From positions 1-64,000 of the forward strand of contig NZ_LDPV02000020.1 of NCBI RefSeq assembly GCF_001038425.2: a stretch of DNA of 64,000 bases. The letters run 5' to 3'. The position numbers were made by a program, and so were the translations under genes. The DNA is from Ornithinibacillus contaminans. GTDB taxonomy: Bacteria; Bacillota; Bacilli; Bacillales; Amphibacillaceae. The notes under the pieces were generated by a model. The model was not told the DNA's origin, made no database searches, and saw only the letters and a program-made list of their open reading frames with translations. Below, piece after piece: positions 38,312 to 47,368 of this stretch (positions within the stretch are counted from its first letter, which is position 1; each line of letters opens with the position of its first letter).

Positions 38312-38422
38312 CGCTGAATTAACATCGGTTGCTGCTGAAATATCTCGAGAAACGCTGAAATCCCACGAGTTCCCGCTGAATTATTACTGTGCTTCGCTGA
38401 ATCATTCACGTGTACCGCTGAA
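38312..38422. repeat. six-copy 21-nt-period array of (C/T)GCTGAA
   Basis: CGCTGAA (TGCTGAA in copy 2) starts at 38312, 38333, 38353, 38374, 38395 and 38416: spacings of 21, 20, 21, 21 and 21 nt. The 13-14 nt between cores differ from copy to copy. It lies in the pgk-tpiA spacer and would be transcribed as UUCAGCG repeats. No frame with a ribosome site covers it. Confidence 0.85.
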
Positions 38423-38463
38423 CCATTCGATTTCTACAATTTCCAGCGAACAACCATTAAAAA

Positions 38464-39645
38464 TTACTTATCGCTTAATGCCTCAACACCTGGAAGTACT
38501 TTACCTTCCATGAATTCTAGTGAAGCTCCTCCACCAGTGGATACATGATCCATTTTATCAGCTAAGTTGAATTTTTCTACAGCTGCAGCAGAATCTCCAC
38601 CGCCAATTACGCTGTATCCTTTTGTTGTTGCTAGTGCTTCAGCAACAGCTTTTGTTCCATTTGCAAAAGGAGTTAATTCAAATACACCCATTGGTCCGTT
38701 CCAAATGATTAGCTTGGAATCTGCAACAAGTTGGCTATATTTTTCACGGGTTTTTGGACCAATGTCCATTGCTTCCCAATCAGCTGGAATTTCAGAAATA
38801 GCTACTTCTTTTGTATTGGCATTCTCAGAGAAGTCATCACCCACGACAACATCCTCAGGTAATACAAAATTAACACCTTTTTCTTCAGCTTTTCTCATGA
38901 ATTCTTTTGCTAATTCAATCTTATCCTCTTCTAATAGAGATTTTCCAATTTCATAGCCAAGTGCTTTCACGAATGTGTAAGCCAATCCACCACCGATAAT
39001 TAAGTTATCAACTTTATCTAATAGGTGATCGATAACACCGATTTTATCTTTAACCTTAGCACCACCGATAATAGCAGTGAATGGACGGTCAGGATTTTCT
39101 AGTGCTTTACCAAGTACAGATAGTTCTTTTTCCATTAATAATCCTGCAGCAGATGGAAGTAATTTTGCAATACCTGCTGTTGAAGCATGGGCACGATGTG
39201 CTGCGCCAAATGCATCATTGACATAAAGATCAGCTAGGCTTGCAAGTGAGCGAGCTAATTCTGGATCGTTTTTCTCTTCACCAGCTTCGAAGCGAACATT
39301 TTCAATCAATAGCAAATCGCCTTCATTTAACTGAGCAATAGCTTCTTCAACTTCTGCACCATAGACAGCATCTGTTTTCACAACTGCTTTCCCAATTAAA
39401 TCGCTTAAACGTTTTGCAACAGGATCAAGGCGTAATTCTTCTACCACTTCACCATTTGGACGTCCTAAATGACTTGCTAGAATTACTTTAGCACCTTGTT
39501 CTGCTAAATATTGAATTGTTGGCAATGCTGCTCTAATTCTTGTGTCATCCGTAACTTCTCCGTCCTTCATTGGAACGTTGAAGTCAACACGACAAAATAC
39601 TTTTTTTCCTTTTAAATCAAGGTCTTTCATTGTCTTCTTGTTCAT
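38464..39645 (-). CDS. pgk: phosphoglycerate kinase
   Basis: The 393-residue enzyme starts at ATG 39645 ([15 protein letters not shown]) with GGGAGGG upstream. Family motifs: [62 protein letters not shown] and the nucleotide loop [12 protein letters not shown]. It makes ATP and 3-phosphoglycerate from 1,3-bisphosphoglycerate. It is the third gene of the operon, separated from gap by a hairpin-rich spacer of 183 nt. Confidence 0.97.
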   Translation of the reverse strand: MNKKTMKDLDLKGKKVFCRVDFNVPMKDGEVTDDTRIRAALPTIQYLAEQGAKVILASHLGRPNGEVVEELRLDPVAKRLSDLIGKAVVKTDAVYGAEVEEAIAQLNEGDLLLIENVRFEAGEEKNDPELARSLASLADLYVNDAFGAAHRAHASTAGIAKLLPSAAGLLMEKELSVLGKALENPDRPFTAIIGGAKVKDKIGVIDHLLDKVDNLIIGGGLAYTFVKALGYEIGKSLLEEDKIELAKEFMRKAEEKGVNFVLPEDVVVGDDFSENANTKEVAISEIPADWEAMDIGPKTREKYSQLVADSKLIIWNGPMGVFELTPFANGTKAVAEALATTKGYSVIGGGDSAAAVEKFNLADKMDHVSTGGGASLEFMEGKVLPGVEALSDK

Positions 39646-39765
39646 TGGATTCCCTCCCGAAATGTATGTAGGCATTACATACTAGGTTTCCCTAGTCCTG
39701 TATCATTACTCATGATACAAAATATTGAAAGGACACAATTTTCATGATGTCTTATCTGCTAATTT

Positions 39766-39807
39766 ACATGAGAAAAGGAGGAGAATTCTTCCTCCACCTT
39801 CTCATGT
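39766..39807 (-). terminator. long hairpin in the gap-pgk spacer
   Basis: ACATGAGAA (39766-39774) pairs with TTCTCATGT (39799-39807), and AGGAGGA/TTCCTCC pairs inside. On the minus strand no T run follows, so it is more likely an mRNA 3'-end stabiliser or partial terminator. Two smaller hairpins lie at about 39682-39697 and 39701-39719. Confidence 0.5.
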
Positions 39808-39828
39808 TTATTTGCCTAAATCTGTATC

Positions 39829-40848
<1,020 letters not shown>

Positions 40849-40875
40849 CTATTTTTAAAAACTAACTATATTTAT

Positions 40876-41904
40876 TTAAAGGGAAGTATCCCTTAAAATC
40901 TGTTCCGCTGCTGCCTCATCTGTAATCAGCAGATTACTTTTCGCGCGTTTGAAGTATGATTCAATCGCTTTAGCTTTTGACTTGCCACCTGCTACAGTGA
41001 TGACATATTCCATTGTTTCCAAATCCTCTAATTGTAGACCTACTGTTCGAACCTTATGAACAACATTACCTTCTTGATCAAAATAATAACCAAATGCTTC
41101 ACTAACCGCTTTTTTCGCTTTTAGCTTTTCCATTGTTTCACCGGACGTTTTACGGCGCTGAGCCATTGTTTGTGCATCACCTATACCATGCAAAACAATA
41201 TCGGCATTTTTGATAAGCTGTAAAATCTCGATAATGGACGGCTCCTGAATAATATTATGATAAGAAGTTTCACTTAGCGGATCTGGGACATACAGTAGGC
41301 GATAGTCACCCTCTGCTTGTCTGGACATTTGCGCCGCAATCGTGTTGGCTTGATTCTCTACCTTTTCACCAATTCCACCACGCGCTGGGACAAAAAGATA
41401 ATGTTCTGCTTTTTCAAGTGGCGTCATTTCATTGGCTACTGATGCCATCGTTGTTCCACCTGTTACGGCAATTGTTGCATTAGATGTAATGATCTTATTT
41501 AGGTAAGAGACACAAGTTTTACCCATCTCCTGTTTAACCCATTCAGATTCATCACTATTCCCCGGTACAACAATAACATTCTCTAGTTGTAATTTATCCT
41601 TAATTTCTTTTTCTAAAACACTTATCCCCATCATTTCACTCATGAATTCGGACAGTTGCTCCAGTACTAGCTTTCCTTGCTCGGTAATAAGCATTCCCTT
41701 TGTAGTAACTTCTAGTAATCCTTGTTCATGCAATAAATCAATCTCGCTACGAACCTGTCTTTCCGTCAAACTACTACTATCGGCAAGCCCCCTTCTACCT
41801 ATGGGTTGATGAAGGTTAACAGTGTGCAAAAGAGAATATCGCGCCTGCATGATAGTTAACAGGTCAGGAATTAGTTTTTTCTGTAAATCAATTATTCCTC
41901 TCAT
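40876..41904 (-). CDS. cggR: central glycolytic genes regulator CggR
   Basis: The 342-residue SorC/DeoR-family repressor starts at ATG 41904. The N-terminal winged HTH has ARYSLLHTVNLHQPIGRRGLA and SSLTERQVRSEIDLL. The sugar-phosphate domain shows AVTGGTTMASVANEM, VPARGGIGE and LHGIGDAQTMAQRR. CggR senses fructose-1,6-bisphosphate and represses its own operon when glycolytic flux is low. Two operator half-sites lie at 41934-41959. Confidence 0.97.
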   Translation of the reverse strand: MRGIIDLQKKLIPDLLTIMQARYSLLHTVNLHQPIGRRGLADSSSLTERQVRSEIDLLHEQGLLEVTTKGMLITEQGKLVLEQLSEFMSEMMGISVLEKEIKDKLQLENVIVVPGNSDESEWVKQEMGKTCVSYLNKIITSNATIAVTGGTTMASVANEMTPLEKAEHYLFVPARGGIGEKVENQANTIAAQMSRQAEGDYRLLYVPDPLSETSYHNIIQEPSIIEILQLIKNADIVLHGIGDAQTMAQRRKTSGETMEKLKAKKAVSEAFGYYFDQEGNVVHKVRTVGLQLEDLETMEYVITVAGGKSKAKAIESYFKRAKSNLLITDEAAAEQILRDTSL

Positions 41905-41922
41905 GCCATTGCCCCTTCATCG

Positions 41923-41959
41923 GGAACAAAAACGTCCCGCAACTTCACAAAATGTCCCA
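41923..41959 (-). promoter_or_regulatory. CggR operator
   Basis: On the minus strand TGGGAC (41954-41959) and CGGGAC (41934-41939) recur exactly 20 nt apart, each followed by a TGTG/TGTT-like segment. This matches the B. subtilis CggR pattern CGGGAC-N6-TGTC-N4 repeated. It lies between the promoter and the cggR start. Confidence 0.75.
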
Positions 41960-42001
41960 CGTGTTTCAAAAAAATACACATAGAATGCTATGTACATTAT
42001 T

Positions 42002-42029
42002 ATCATACCATAATGAATGAAATATACAA
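42002..42029 (-). promoter_or_regulatory. sigma-A promoter of the glycolytic operon
   Basis: On the minus strand TTGTAT (42024-42029), a 16-nt spacer and TATGAT (42002-42007), 43 nt upstream of the first operator repeat. A weak hairpin (TACATAG/CTATGTGTA) followed by T7 lies in between. Confidence 0.6.
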
Positions 42030-42057
42030 ACAAAATGTATTCTTTTTTGGTGTATTT

Positions 42058-42309
42058 TTACTTACTCGAGACGTTTGTTTTTAAAAGCTTTTCCAATGCA
42101 TCATAATCGAGTTGCTCACAGTCCAATTGATTGCCATTTACTTCGATAACTGGGATGACCAAATGATAAGCCTCTAACCATTCATCCTTCGAATAAATGT
42201 CACGTTTCTCCACTTCGAATTTATATTGCTGTTGAAACATTTCTAGTAAAACCTCTGCCTCATCACAAAGTGAGCAAGATTCTTTCGTATAAAATAATAA
42301 TTTTTCCAT
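42058..42309 (-). CDS. glutaredoxin-like thioredoxin-fold protein
   Basis: Eighty-three residues from ATG 42309, with AGAAGGTG upstream. A thioredoxin-like fold with the CxxC pair at Cys12-Cys15 (KESCSLCDEAE) and a cis-Pro region VIPVIEVNG, as in DUF836-type glutaredoxin-like proteins. It probably exchanges disulfides in the cytoplasm; its partner is unknown. It lies upstream of cggR on the same strand but before the cggR promoter. Confidence 0.8.
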   Translation of the reverse strand: MEKLLFYTKESCSLCDEAEVLLEMFQQQYKFEVEKRDIYSKDEWLEAYHLVIPVIEVNGNQLDCEQLDYDALEKLLKTNVSSK

Positions 42310-42382
42310 AAGGCACCTTCTCGTTAATAATTAGAACGTTTTTTAGTATACAGAAATCAACCGCCTGATTCAAAAAGAATCG

Positions 42383-42604
42383 TTATGCGCCAAGCTTTTT
42401 CTGAATTGGTCCAGCTGATAATATATTCTGCTTGGTAAACATTCTTATTTTCTTCCGCCAATAACAATAAGCCATAATCGTATGTTCATCCATCCGAATC
42501 ACGCGAACGTATCGCTGTGTTACTCGCTCGTACTGGTCCATGTATATGATTACGATTTTTTCTTTCTTTTCGATCGAACGTAGAAATAAACCTTTCATGT
42601 GCAA
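42383..42604 (-). CDS. small WYL-like domain protein
   Basis: Seventy-three residues. It resembles a lone WYL-type beta-barrel: EKIVIIYMDQ, RYVRVIRMDEHTIMAYCYWRKKIRMFTKQNILSA. No helix-turn-helix is attached. GAGGTGATC is nearer the TTG at 42604 than the ATG at 42598, so TTG is taken as start. WYL domains often bind small ligands or nucleic acids; the role here is unknown. Confidence 0.6.
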   Translation of the reverse strand: MHMKGLFLRSIEKKEKIVIIYMDQYERVTQRYVRVIRMDEHTIMAYCYWRKKIRMFTKQNILSAGPIQKKLGA

Positions 42605-42768
42605 GGATCACCTCGTTAGAACATTTGTTCTTATTTTATCACATAGTAAGAATTTGCGCAATTTACATATTCATTTTATAAAGTGCGCTATCAACTATTC
42701 ATTTCCACAGGCACCAACCTATTACGAGACACATATTCTGGCTATATAATTATAGGAGGTGTTTCCAC

Positions 42769-43362
42769 ATGCCAGATAAACTTGACTATACTTCTCCATC
42801 AACAAAATTTACGTTTGATGTTAATAAAAGCCATCTGTTTGTGAAGGATAATCAAAATCTCATTAATGTATTAGGAAAAGATCAGTTGAATACATTGGAA
42901 AATACATCACTACTTGATATTTTTCTAAGTGTGAACAATATAGTAGAACCACACTATCATCAGAATGCAGCTGAATTAGTTTATTGTATTTCTGGAGCAG
43001 CCACGGTTTCGATTTTAAACCCATTCACAAAAGAAATTATGAATTTCCCCATTACCCCTGGCCAAGTAGCGAATGTGCCACAAGGCTGGTGGCATTATGA
43101 GGTAGCTACCACGGACAACACACATTTATTAGCAATTTTTGACGCACCAAATCCTGAGGTGATTTTAGGCTCCGATATTTTAACATTCACACCAGCCAAT
43201 GTGATGGCACATACGTATTGCCTCGATGAGAATCAGTGGAAGGCCGTCACCAGTCCAGTAAAGCCAAGCACTTATATTGGACCGTATACGGACTGCCAGA
43301 AACCTTTAAATACACCACAGCAGTATAGAACTTTCCCTCCATATCCGTATTATCCGTATTAA
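42769..43362 (+). CDS. cupin-domain protein
   Basis: The 197-residue protein starts at ATG 42769 behind AGGAGGTG. One cupin barrel with the metal motif PHYHQNAAELVYCISG, then PGQVANVPQGWWHYEVA. It resembles one half of bicupin oxalate decarboxylases. The Pro/Tyr-rich end (PPYPYYPY) is like spore-coat proteins of Bacillus. It may be a spore-associated metal enzyme, but neither substrate nor timing can be read from sequence. Confidence 0.75.
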   Translation: MPDKLDYTSPSTKFTFDVNKSHLFVKDNQNLINVLGKDQLNTLENTSLLDIFLSVNNIVEPHYHQNAAELVYCISGAATVSILNPFTKEIMNFPITPGQVANVPQGWWHYEVATTDNTHLLAIFDAPNPEVILGSDILTFTPANVMAHTYCLDENQWKAVTSPVKPSTYIGPYTDCQKPLNTPQQYRTFPPYPYYPY

Positions 43363-43366
43363 ATTT

Positions 43367-43416
43367 AAAGCCACTATAAGAGACAAGAAATAGATGCTTC
43401 TTATAGTGGCTTTTCT
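43367..43416. terminator. bidirectional terminator between converging genes
   Basis: AAAGCCACTATAAGA (43367-43381) pairs with TCTTATAGTGGCTTT (43399-43413), with T-rich sequence on both sides. Confidence 0.85.
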
Positions 43417-43421
43417 TACTT

Positions 43422-43844
43422 TTAATTATTATAAATCTCCTTGTAGGCAATAACCTTCAAGGCCATTATTTCCTCTTCGGTAAAATTCTCTTCAATTTCT
43501 TGTAGGATTTCATTTCTCGTAATGTCTCCTGCCTGAACTTTGGATTGGATATCTTGAATTCCGGATATCCCTACCTTTTTCACAATCATTCTTGTAGCTT
43601 CTTCTTTCGTGGTAAAAGGTAACGTTCGCTCATCGACGGTTTCTGCGCCCTCTAAGAAACCTTTAAGCTGTGGATCATTTTCAATAGCCTGTTTAATCGT
43701 TTCCATTTGTCCACTATTCTCTAACTCCGTTGATACCACTTCCATTAGCTTATCTGAAGCTACCTTTGTCCCAAAATAATAGACACCATATCCGATTACT
43801 CCTAGGAAAACAACAATAATCAGTAACCATTTTATAAGTTTCAT
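43422..43844 (-). CDS. membrane-anchored protein of unknown function
   Basis: The chosen start is ATG 43844, with GGGGGAG 8 nt upstream; the frame extends to 43919 without a site. The protein has 140 residues: a single N-terminal transmembrane helix (KWLLIIVVFLGVIGYGVYYFG), then a helical, acidic domain outside the membrane. I have seen similar Bacillus proteins but know no function. It is monocistronic. Confidence 0.7.
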   Translation of the reverse strand: MKLIKWLLIIVVFLGVIGYGVYYFGTKVASDKLMEVVSTELENSGQMETIKQAIENDPQLKGFLEGAETVDERTLPFTTKEEATRMIVKKVGISGIQDIQSKVQAGDITRNEILQEIEENFTEEEIMALKVIAYKEIYNN

Positions 43845-44018
43845 ATGCTTTTCTCCCCCTTCCACTATTACTATACAATAAATCTTGGCTAAAAGATTAG
43901 TGAAATTCGAATTAATCAAATTCTTCTCTTTTTGACGCTATAATGGACTTGATACTCACTTCGTCTGTTTCAATAGCTCCAAATAAGGATTCCTCGTCAT
44001 CTTCTATTCCCAAAACAA

Positions 44019-44060
44019 AAAGCAAGGGCAGAAAAAACATTCTAGCCCTTGCTTTCGTTT
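44019..44060 (-). terminator. terminator of tRNA-Arg
   Basis: AAAGCAAGGGC (44019-44029) pairs perfectly with GCCCTTGCTTT (44045-44055), with TTTTTG next on the minus strand. Confidence 0.85.
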
Positions 44061-44071
44061 ATTTGAATGGA

Positions 44072-44147
44072 CGCGCCCAGAGGGATTCGAACCCCCGGCA
44101 AACCTGGTACCGGAAACCAGTGCTCTATCCAGCTGAGCTATGGGCGC
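44072..44147 (-). tRNA. tRNA-Arg (anticodon CCG)
   Basis: A 76-nt cloverleaf: acceptor GCGCCCA/TGGGCGC, D-arm AGCTCAGCTGGATAGAGC, anticodon stem CTGGT/ACCAG with loop TTCCGGT (anticodon CCG, reading CGG), and T-arm GGGGGTTCGAATCCC. CCA is not encoded directly after the discriminator G. Confidence 0.95.
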
Positions 44148-44320
44148 ATTTTAAAGAAAAGCCTTCAGTCCATTTAGGACACATAGGATATTATAACGTC
44201 TGAAGAATGATTAAACAAGTATTTTTAGTACGGAAGGTTTATTTCATAGGGCTTGCGGGTATGATGGAAAGTGTGTTTTATAAGGAATGGACAAGGTGCA
44301 TTATTCGTCGAACGTTTTTG

Positions 44321-44337
44321 TTTGACCTTAATTGACC
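44321..44337 (-). promoter_or_regulatory. CtsR operator at clpP
   Basis: The minus strand reads GGTCAAT-TAA-GGTCAAA, the tandem heptad bound by the class III heat-shock repressor CtsR, with one mismatch. It covers the -35 of the clpP promoter. Confidence 0.8.
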
Positions 44338-44350
44338 ATTGGTATATCAT
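44322..44350 (+). promoter_or_regulatory. sigma-A promoter of clpP
   Basis: TTGACC (44322-44327), a 17-nt spacer and TATCAT (44345-44350), overlapping the CtsR box. Confidence 0.7.
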
Positions 44351-44405
44351 AAAATTATCCAAAGATTGGATATATCCATAGAAAAAGTCTCAAGGAGGAA
44401 TTCCA

Positions 44406-44993
44406 ATGAATTTAATACCTACAGTTATTGAACAAACAAACCGTGGCGAACGCGCATACGATATCTACTCCCGTCTGTTAAAAGACAGAATCATTATGCT
44501 AGGAAGTGCTATTGATGATAATGTTGCAAACTCCATCGTGGCCCAGTTACTATTCCTAGAAGCTGAAGATCCAGGAAAAGATATTTCGTTATACATTAAT
44601 TCACCCGGTGGATCGATTACAGCTGGTATGGCAATTTATGATACAATGCAATTTATAAAATCCGATGTTTCTACTATTTGTACTGGTATGGCAGCATCAA
44701 TGGGTGCCTTCCTATTAGCTGCTGGTGCAAAGGGTAAACGCTATGCACTACCAAACAGCGAAGTGATGATTCACCAACCACTAGGTGGAACACAAGGGCA
44801 AGCAACCGATATCGAAATTCATGCAAAACGTATTCTACAAATGAGAGAAAGCCTAAACAAAATTCTTTCTGAGCGTACTGGTCAACCAATCGAAGTAATC
44901 AACCAAGACACAGAACGTGATAACTTCATGACAGCAGCTGGTGCTGTTGAATATGGTTTAATTGACAAAGTGCTTGAACGTAAACCTGATTAA
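44406..44993 (+). CDS. clpP: ATP-dependent Clp protease proteolytic subunit
   Basis: The 195-residue serine peptidase starts at ATG 44406 behind AAGGAGG. The catalytic triad is at Ser98 (GMAASMGAF), His123 ([10 protein letters not shown]) and Asp172 (DTERDNF). ClpP forms a two-ring chamber fed by ClpX, ClpC or ClpE and degrades misfolded, regulatory and ssrA-tagged proteins. That links it to the tmRNA at 24 kb. It is monocistronic, with a CtsR box upstream and a terminator at 45003-45032. Confidence 0.98.
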   Translation: MNLIPTVIEQTNRGERAYDIYSRLLKDRIIMLGSAIDDNVANSIVAQLLFLEAEDPGKDISLYINSPGGSITAGMAIYDTMQFIKSDVSTICTGMAASMGAFLLAAGAKGKRYALPNSEVMIHQPLGGTQGQATDIEIHAKRILQMRESLNKILSERTGQPIEVINQDTERDNFMTAAGAVEYGLIDKVLERKPD

Positions 44994-45002
44994 TGATACA
45001 GG

Positions 45003-45039
45003 AAAGAGGTTGAATCAACATTCAACCTCTTTTCTTTTT
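45003..45039 (+). terminator. terminator of clpP
   Basis: AAAGAGGTTGAA (45003-45014) pairs with TTCAACCTCTTT (45021-45032), followed by TCTTTTT. Confidence 0.9.
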
Positions 45040-45069
45040 GTTATTATTTTCACATAATTAGCTGCATAA

Positions 45070-45324
45070 CTATTTATTCGTTACAAATGTAGTCAAATGA
45101 TTTAATGCAATTTCCTCATCAGATCCATCTGCAATAAGCTTGATGGACTCTCCATTAGTAATTGCCAAACTCATGAGACCCATGATACTCTTTGCATTTA
45201 CGCGTTTTCCTTCTTTTTCTAGAAATAAATGTGCCGCATAACGATTTGCCTCTTGAACGAATAGTGCAGCAGGTCTTGCTTGTAAACCGCTTTCTAACTC
45301 AACCGTAACAACTCTCTCAACCAA
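45070..45324 (-). CDS. crh: catabolite repression HPr-like protein Crh
   Basis: Eighty-four residues from TTG 45324; no ATG is available, and GGAGGG/GAGG lies upstream. It is an HPr fold in which the phosphocarrier His15 is Gln (GLQARPA), while the regulatory Ser46 remains (AKSIMGLM). That is the definition of Crh: it cannot carry phosphate for sugar uptake but is phosphorylated on Ser46 by HprK and then helps CcpA. hprK lies at 55.7-56.6 kb. It follows whiA as in B. subtilis, but a terminator hairpin separates them. Confidence 0.95.
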   Translation of the reverse strand: MVERVVTVELESGLQARPAALFVQEANRYAAHLFLEKEGKRVNAKSIMGLMSLAITNGESIKLIADGSDEEIALNHLTTFVTNK

Positions 45325-45389
45325 TTACCTCACCCTCCCCCATTCGTAAGCGGTACCAAAATATCGTAACATTTGAAATAAAATAAAAA

Positions 45390-45419
45390 ACATCCATGAT
45401 ATATTATATCACGGATGTT
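45390..45419 (-). terminator. terminator-like hairpin between whiA and crh
   Basis: ACATCC-TGATAT (45390-45402) pairs with ATATCA-GGATGT (45406-45418), and TTTTTATTTT follows on the minus strand. It may reduce read-through into crh. Confidence 0.8.
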
Positions 45420-45436
45420 AATTTTTTTAAACGAAG

Positions 45437-46384
45437 TTATGATAAAATTTCGCCTTGTTTAATTTTTTCTGCAAATTCATCAATTTTCTTCAAACGATGG
45501 TTAATTCCAGATTTAGAAATTTGTCCACTTGAAACTAATTCTCCTAATTCCTTTAACGACACATCTTCATGCTGCACACGCAAAATTGCAATTTCCTTCA
45601 ATTTCTCTGGCAGTGCATCGAGTCCAACCGTTTTTTCGATTAGTTTAATATTTTCTATCTGGCGAAAAGCAGCACCAATGGTTTTATTCAAATTAGCTGT
45701 CTCACAGTTAACCAAACGATTTACCGAGTTTCTCATATCACGAACAATTCTTACATCTTCAAATTTAAATAATGCATTATGCGCACCGATAATATTTAGA
45801 AATTCAGTTATTCTTTCTGCCTCTTTCATATAGACAATATACCCCTTCTTGCGTTCTAGTTCTCGCGCATGAAGGTCAAAGGAATTCAACAACTCACATA
45901 AAGCAGCATTATGTACTTCATGTGTATTAAAAATTTCTAAATGATAAGAAGAAGTTTCTGGATTATTAATCGATCCACCTGCTAAGAAGGCGCCTCGTAA
46001 ATAAGCACGTCGACAGCAATCCTTTTTTAAATAACGCTCAGAGATTTCTCGAACAAAGGAATAAGAATCCTTCATGATTTCCAACTCTGTCAGCATCTCA
46101 TGGACATCTTCTTTTAAGCGAACGATATAGACATTATTTTTCTTAAGCTTCATCTTTTTCCGCACTAATAGTTCCACTGGAAGTGATGAAAAGCTAGCTT
46201 TAATTAATGTATAAATACGTCTCGCGATTGCTGCATTCTCCGTTTGCACATCCAATGTGTATCTGAGCTGTGACACGGATACTGTCCCGTTCATTCGTAT
46301 TAAAGCAGCTAACTCTGCATAGTTACAACAATCCTCATGTTCAATGGAAGTTAATTCCTTTTTTATTTCCGAAGCAAAGGACAA
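45437..46384 (-). CDS. whiA: DNA-binding protein WhiA
   Basis: The 315-residue protein starts at TTG 46384 behind GGGAGGG. The N-terminal part is a LAGLIDADG-homing-endonuclease-like fold ([20 protein letters not shown]) without nuclease residues. The C-terminal HTH has [25 protein letters not shown]. In Bacillus WhiA affects cell division and chromosome segregation; in actinomycetes it drives sporulation. It follows yvcK by 21 nt, the standard order. Confidence 0.95.
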   Translation of the reverse strand: MSFASEIKKELTSIEHEDCCNYAELAALIRMNGTVSVSQLRYTLDVQTENAAIARRIYTLIKASFSSLPVELLVRKKMKLKKNNVYIVRLKEDVHEMLTELEIMKDSYSFVREISERYLKKDCCRRAYLRGAFLAGGSINNPETSSYHLEIFNTHEVHNAALCELLNSFDLHARELERKKGYIVYMKEAERITEFLNIIGAHNALFKFEDVRIVRDMRNSVNRLVNCETANLNKTIGAAFRQIENIKLIEKTVGLDALPEKLKEIAILRVQHEDVSLKELGELVSSGQISKSGINHRLKKIDEFAEKIKQGEILS

Positions 46385-46405
46385 CTTACTCCCTCCCTTC
46401 CCTAA

Positions 46406-47365
46406 TTATTTCTCAAGCAATGAATATAAGAGCTTCGCAATTTTTTCTGTATCGTGGCGAATCGTTGACTTCGTATGATCAATGATATCCCCTTCTATGA
46501 TTTGCAAGCCCATATCTAACAATCGATCAATGTCAAACTCTACCGGTTCGGCATTTTCTCCTGCATAGGCATCTCGAATTTCTGGATCAATTTTTTCATT
46601 ATGAACGACAATAGCATCAATAATGGTTTCTCCTACATGGTTTACGATAGCTTGGACATGATCACTTGCTGAAAAACCAGTCGTTTCACCAGCTTGTGTC
46701 ATGACATTACACACATAAACAACCTTCGCAGCTGTATTCCGCAATGCCGTGTCAATCTGTGGGATGATTAAATTTGGCATAATACTCGTAAACAAACTAC
46801 CTGGTGAGATTACAATTAAATCTGCTGATTCAATCGCTTTAATCGCATTCGGTAGTGGCGCAACATCCTCTGGTTCTAAATAAACACGCTTTATTCGTTT
46901 ATTCGCAAGTGGAATATTGGATTCCCCTTCAACAATCGTCCCATCCTGCATTTCTGCATGTAAGGATATATTTTCATTCGAGATTGGATAAATCTTACCC
47001 TTGACATTTAAAACTCTCGATATTTCTTTAATCCCTGTGTAAAAATCACCAGTTATAGAAGTCATTGCTGCCAAAAGTAGATTCCCCATAGAATGGCCGG
47101 ACAAATCATTACCATCAGAAAATCGGTGTTGAAAGAGCTGCAACAACATGGGCTCAACCTCTGACATAGCAGCAATAACATTTCGGATATCACCTGGAGC
47201 TGGAATTGCCATTTCATTTCGCAATCTGCCGGTACTTCCACCATCATCTGCGACGGTCACCAATGCGGTTAGTTGCACCGGATAATTTTTTATGCCTCGG
47301 AGAAGAACTGGCATCCCAGTTCCACCACCGATTACCACAACACGTGGTTGTTTCTGTACTGACAT
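46406..47365 (-). CDS. yvcK: YvcK (gluconeogenesis factor, CofD-like)
   Basis: The 319-residue protein of the CofD/YvcK family starts at ATG 47365, four bases after the rapZ stop. VVIGGGTGMPVLLRGIK at the start and VTVADDGGSTGRLR bind the UDP-sugar ligand; ISPGSLFTSIMPNLI is also conserved. In B. subtilis YvcK is needed for growth on gluconeogenic carbon sources and for cell shape. It lies in the rapZ-yvcK-whiA-crh cluster. Confidence 0.95.
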   Translation of the reverse strand: MSVQKQPRVVVIGGGTGMPVLLRGIKNYPVQLTALVTVADDGGSTGRLRNEMAIPAPGDIRNVIAAMSEVEPMLLQLFQHRFSDGNDLSGHSMGNLLLAAMTSITGDFYTGIKEISRVLNVKGKIYPISNENISLHAEMQDGTIVEGESNIPLANKRIKRVYLEPEDVAPLPNAIKAIESADLIVISPGSLFTSIMPNLIIPQIDTALRNTAAKVVYVCNVMTQAGETTGFSASDHVQAIVNHVGETIIDAIVVHNEKIDPEIRDAYAGENAEPVEFDIDRLLDMGLQIIEGDIIDHTKSTIRHDTEKIAKLLYSLLEK

Positions 47366-47368
47366 TAG

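Noticed and set aside
38312-38422. CRISPR array
   Set aside because: The conserved core is only 7 nt and the segments between are 13-14 nt; there are no cas genes.
38055-38513. Plus-strand 152-residue frame across the pgk-tpiA spacer
   Set aside because: It runs antisense to tpiA and pgk without a ribosome site; the seven-residue periodicity just reflects the 21-nt DNA array.
43943-44203. Plus-strand 86-residue frame
   Set aside because: It covers the tRNA-Arg gene and its terminator in antisense.
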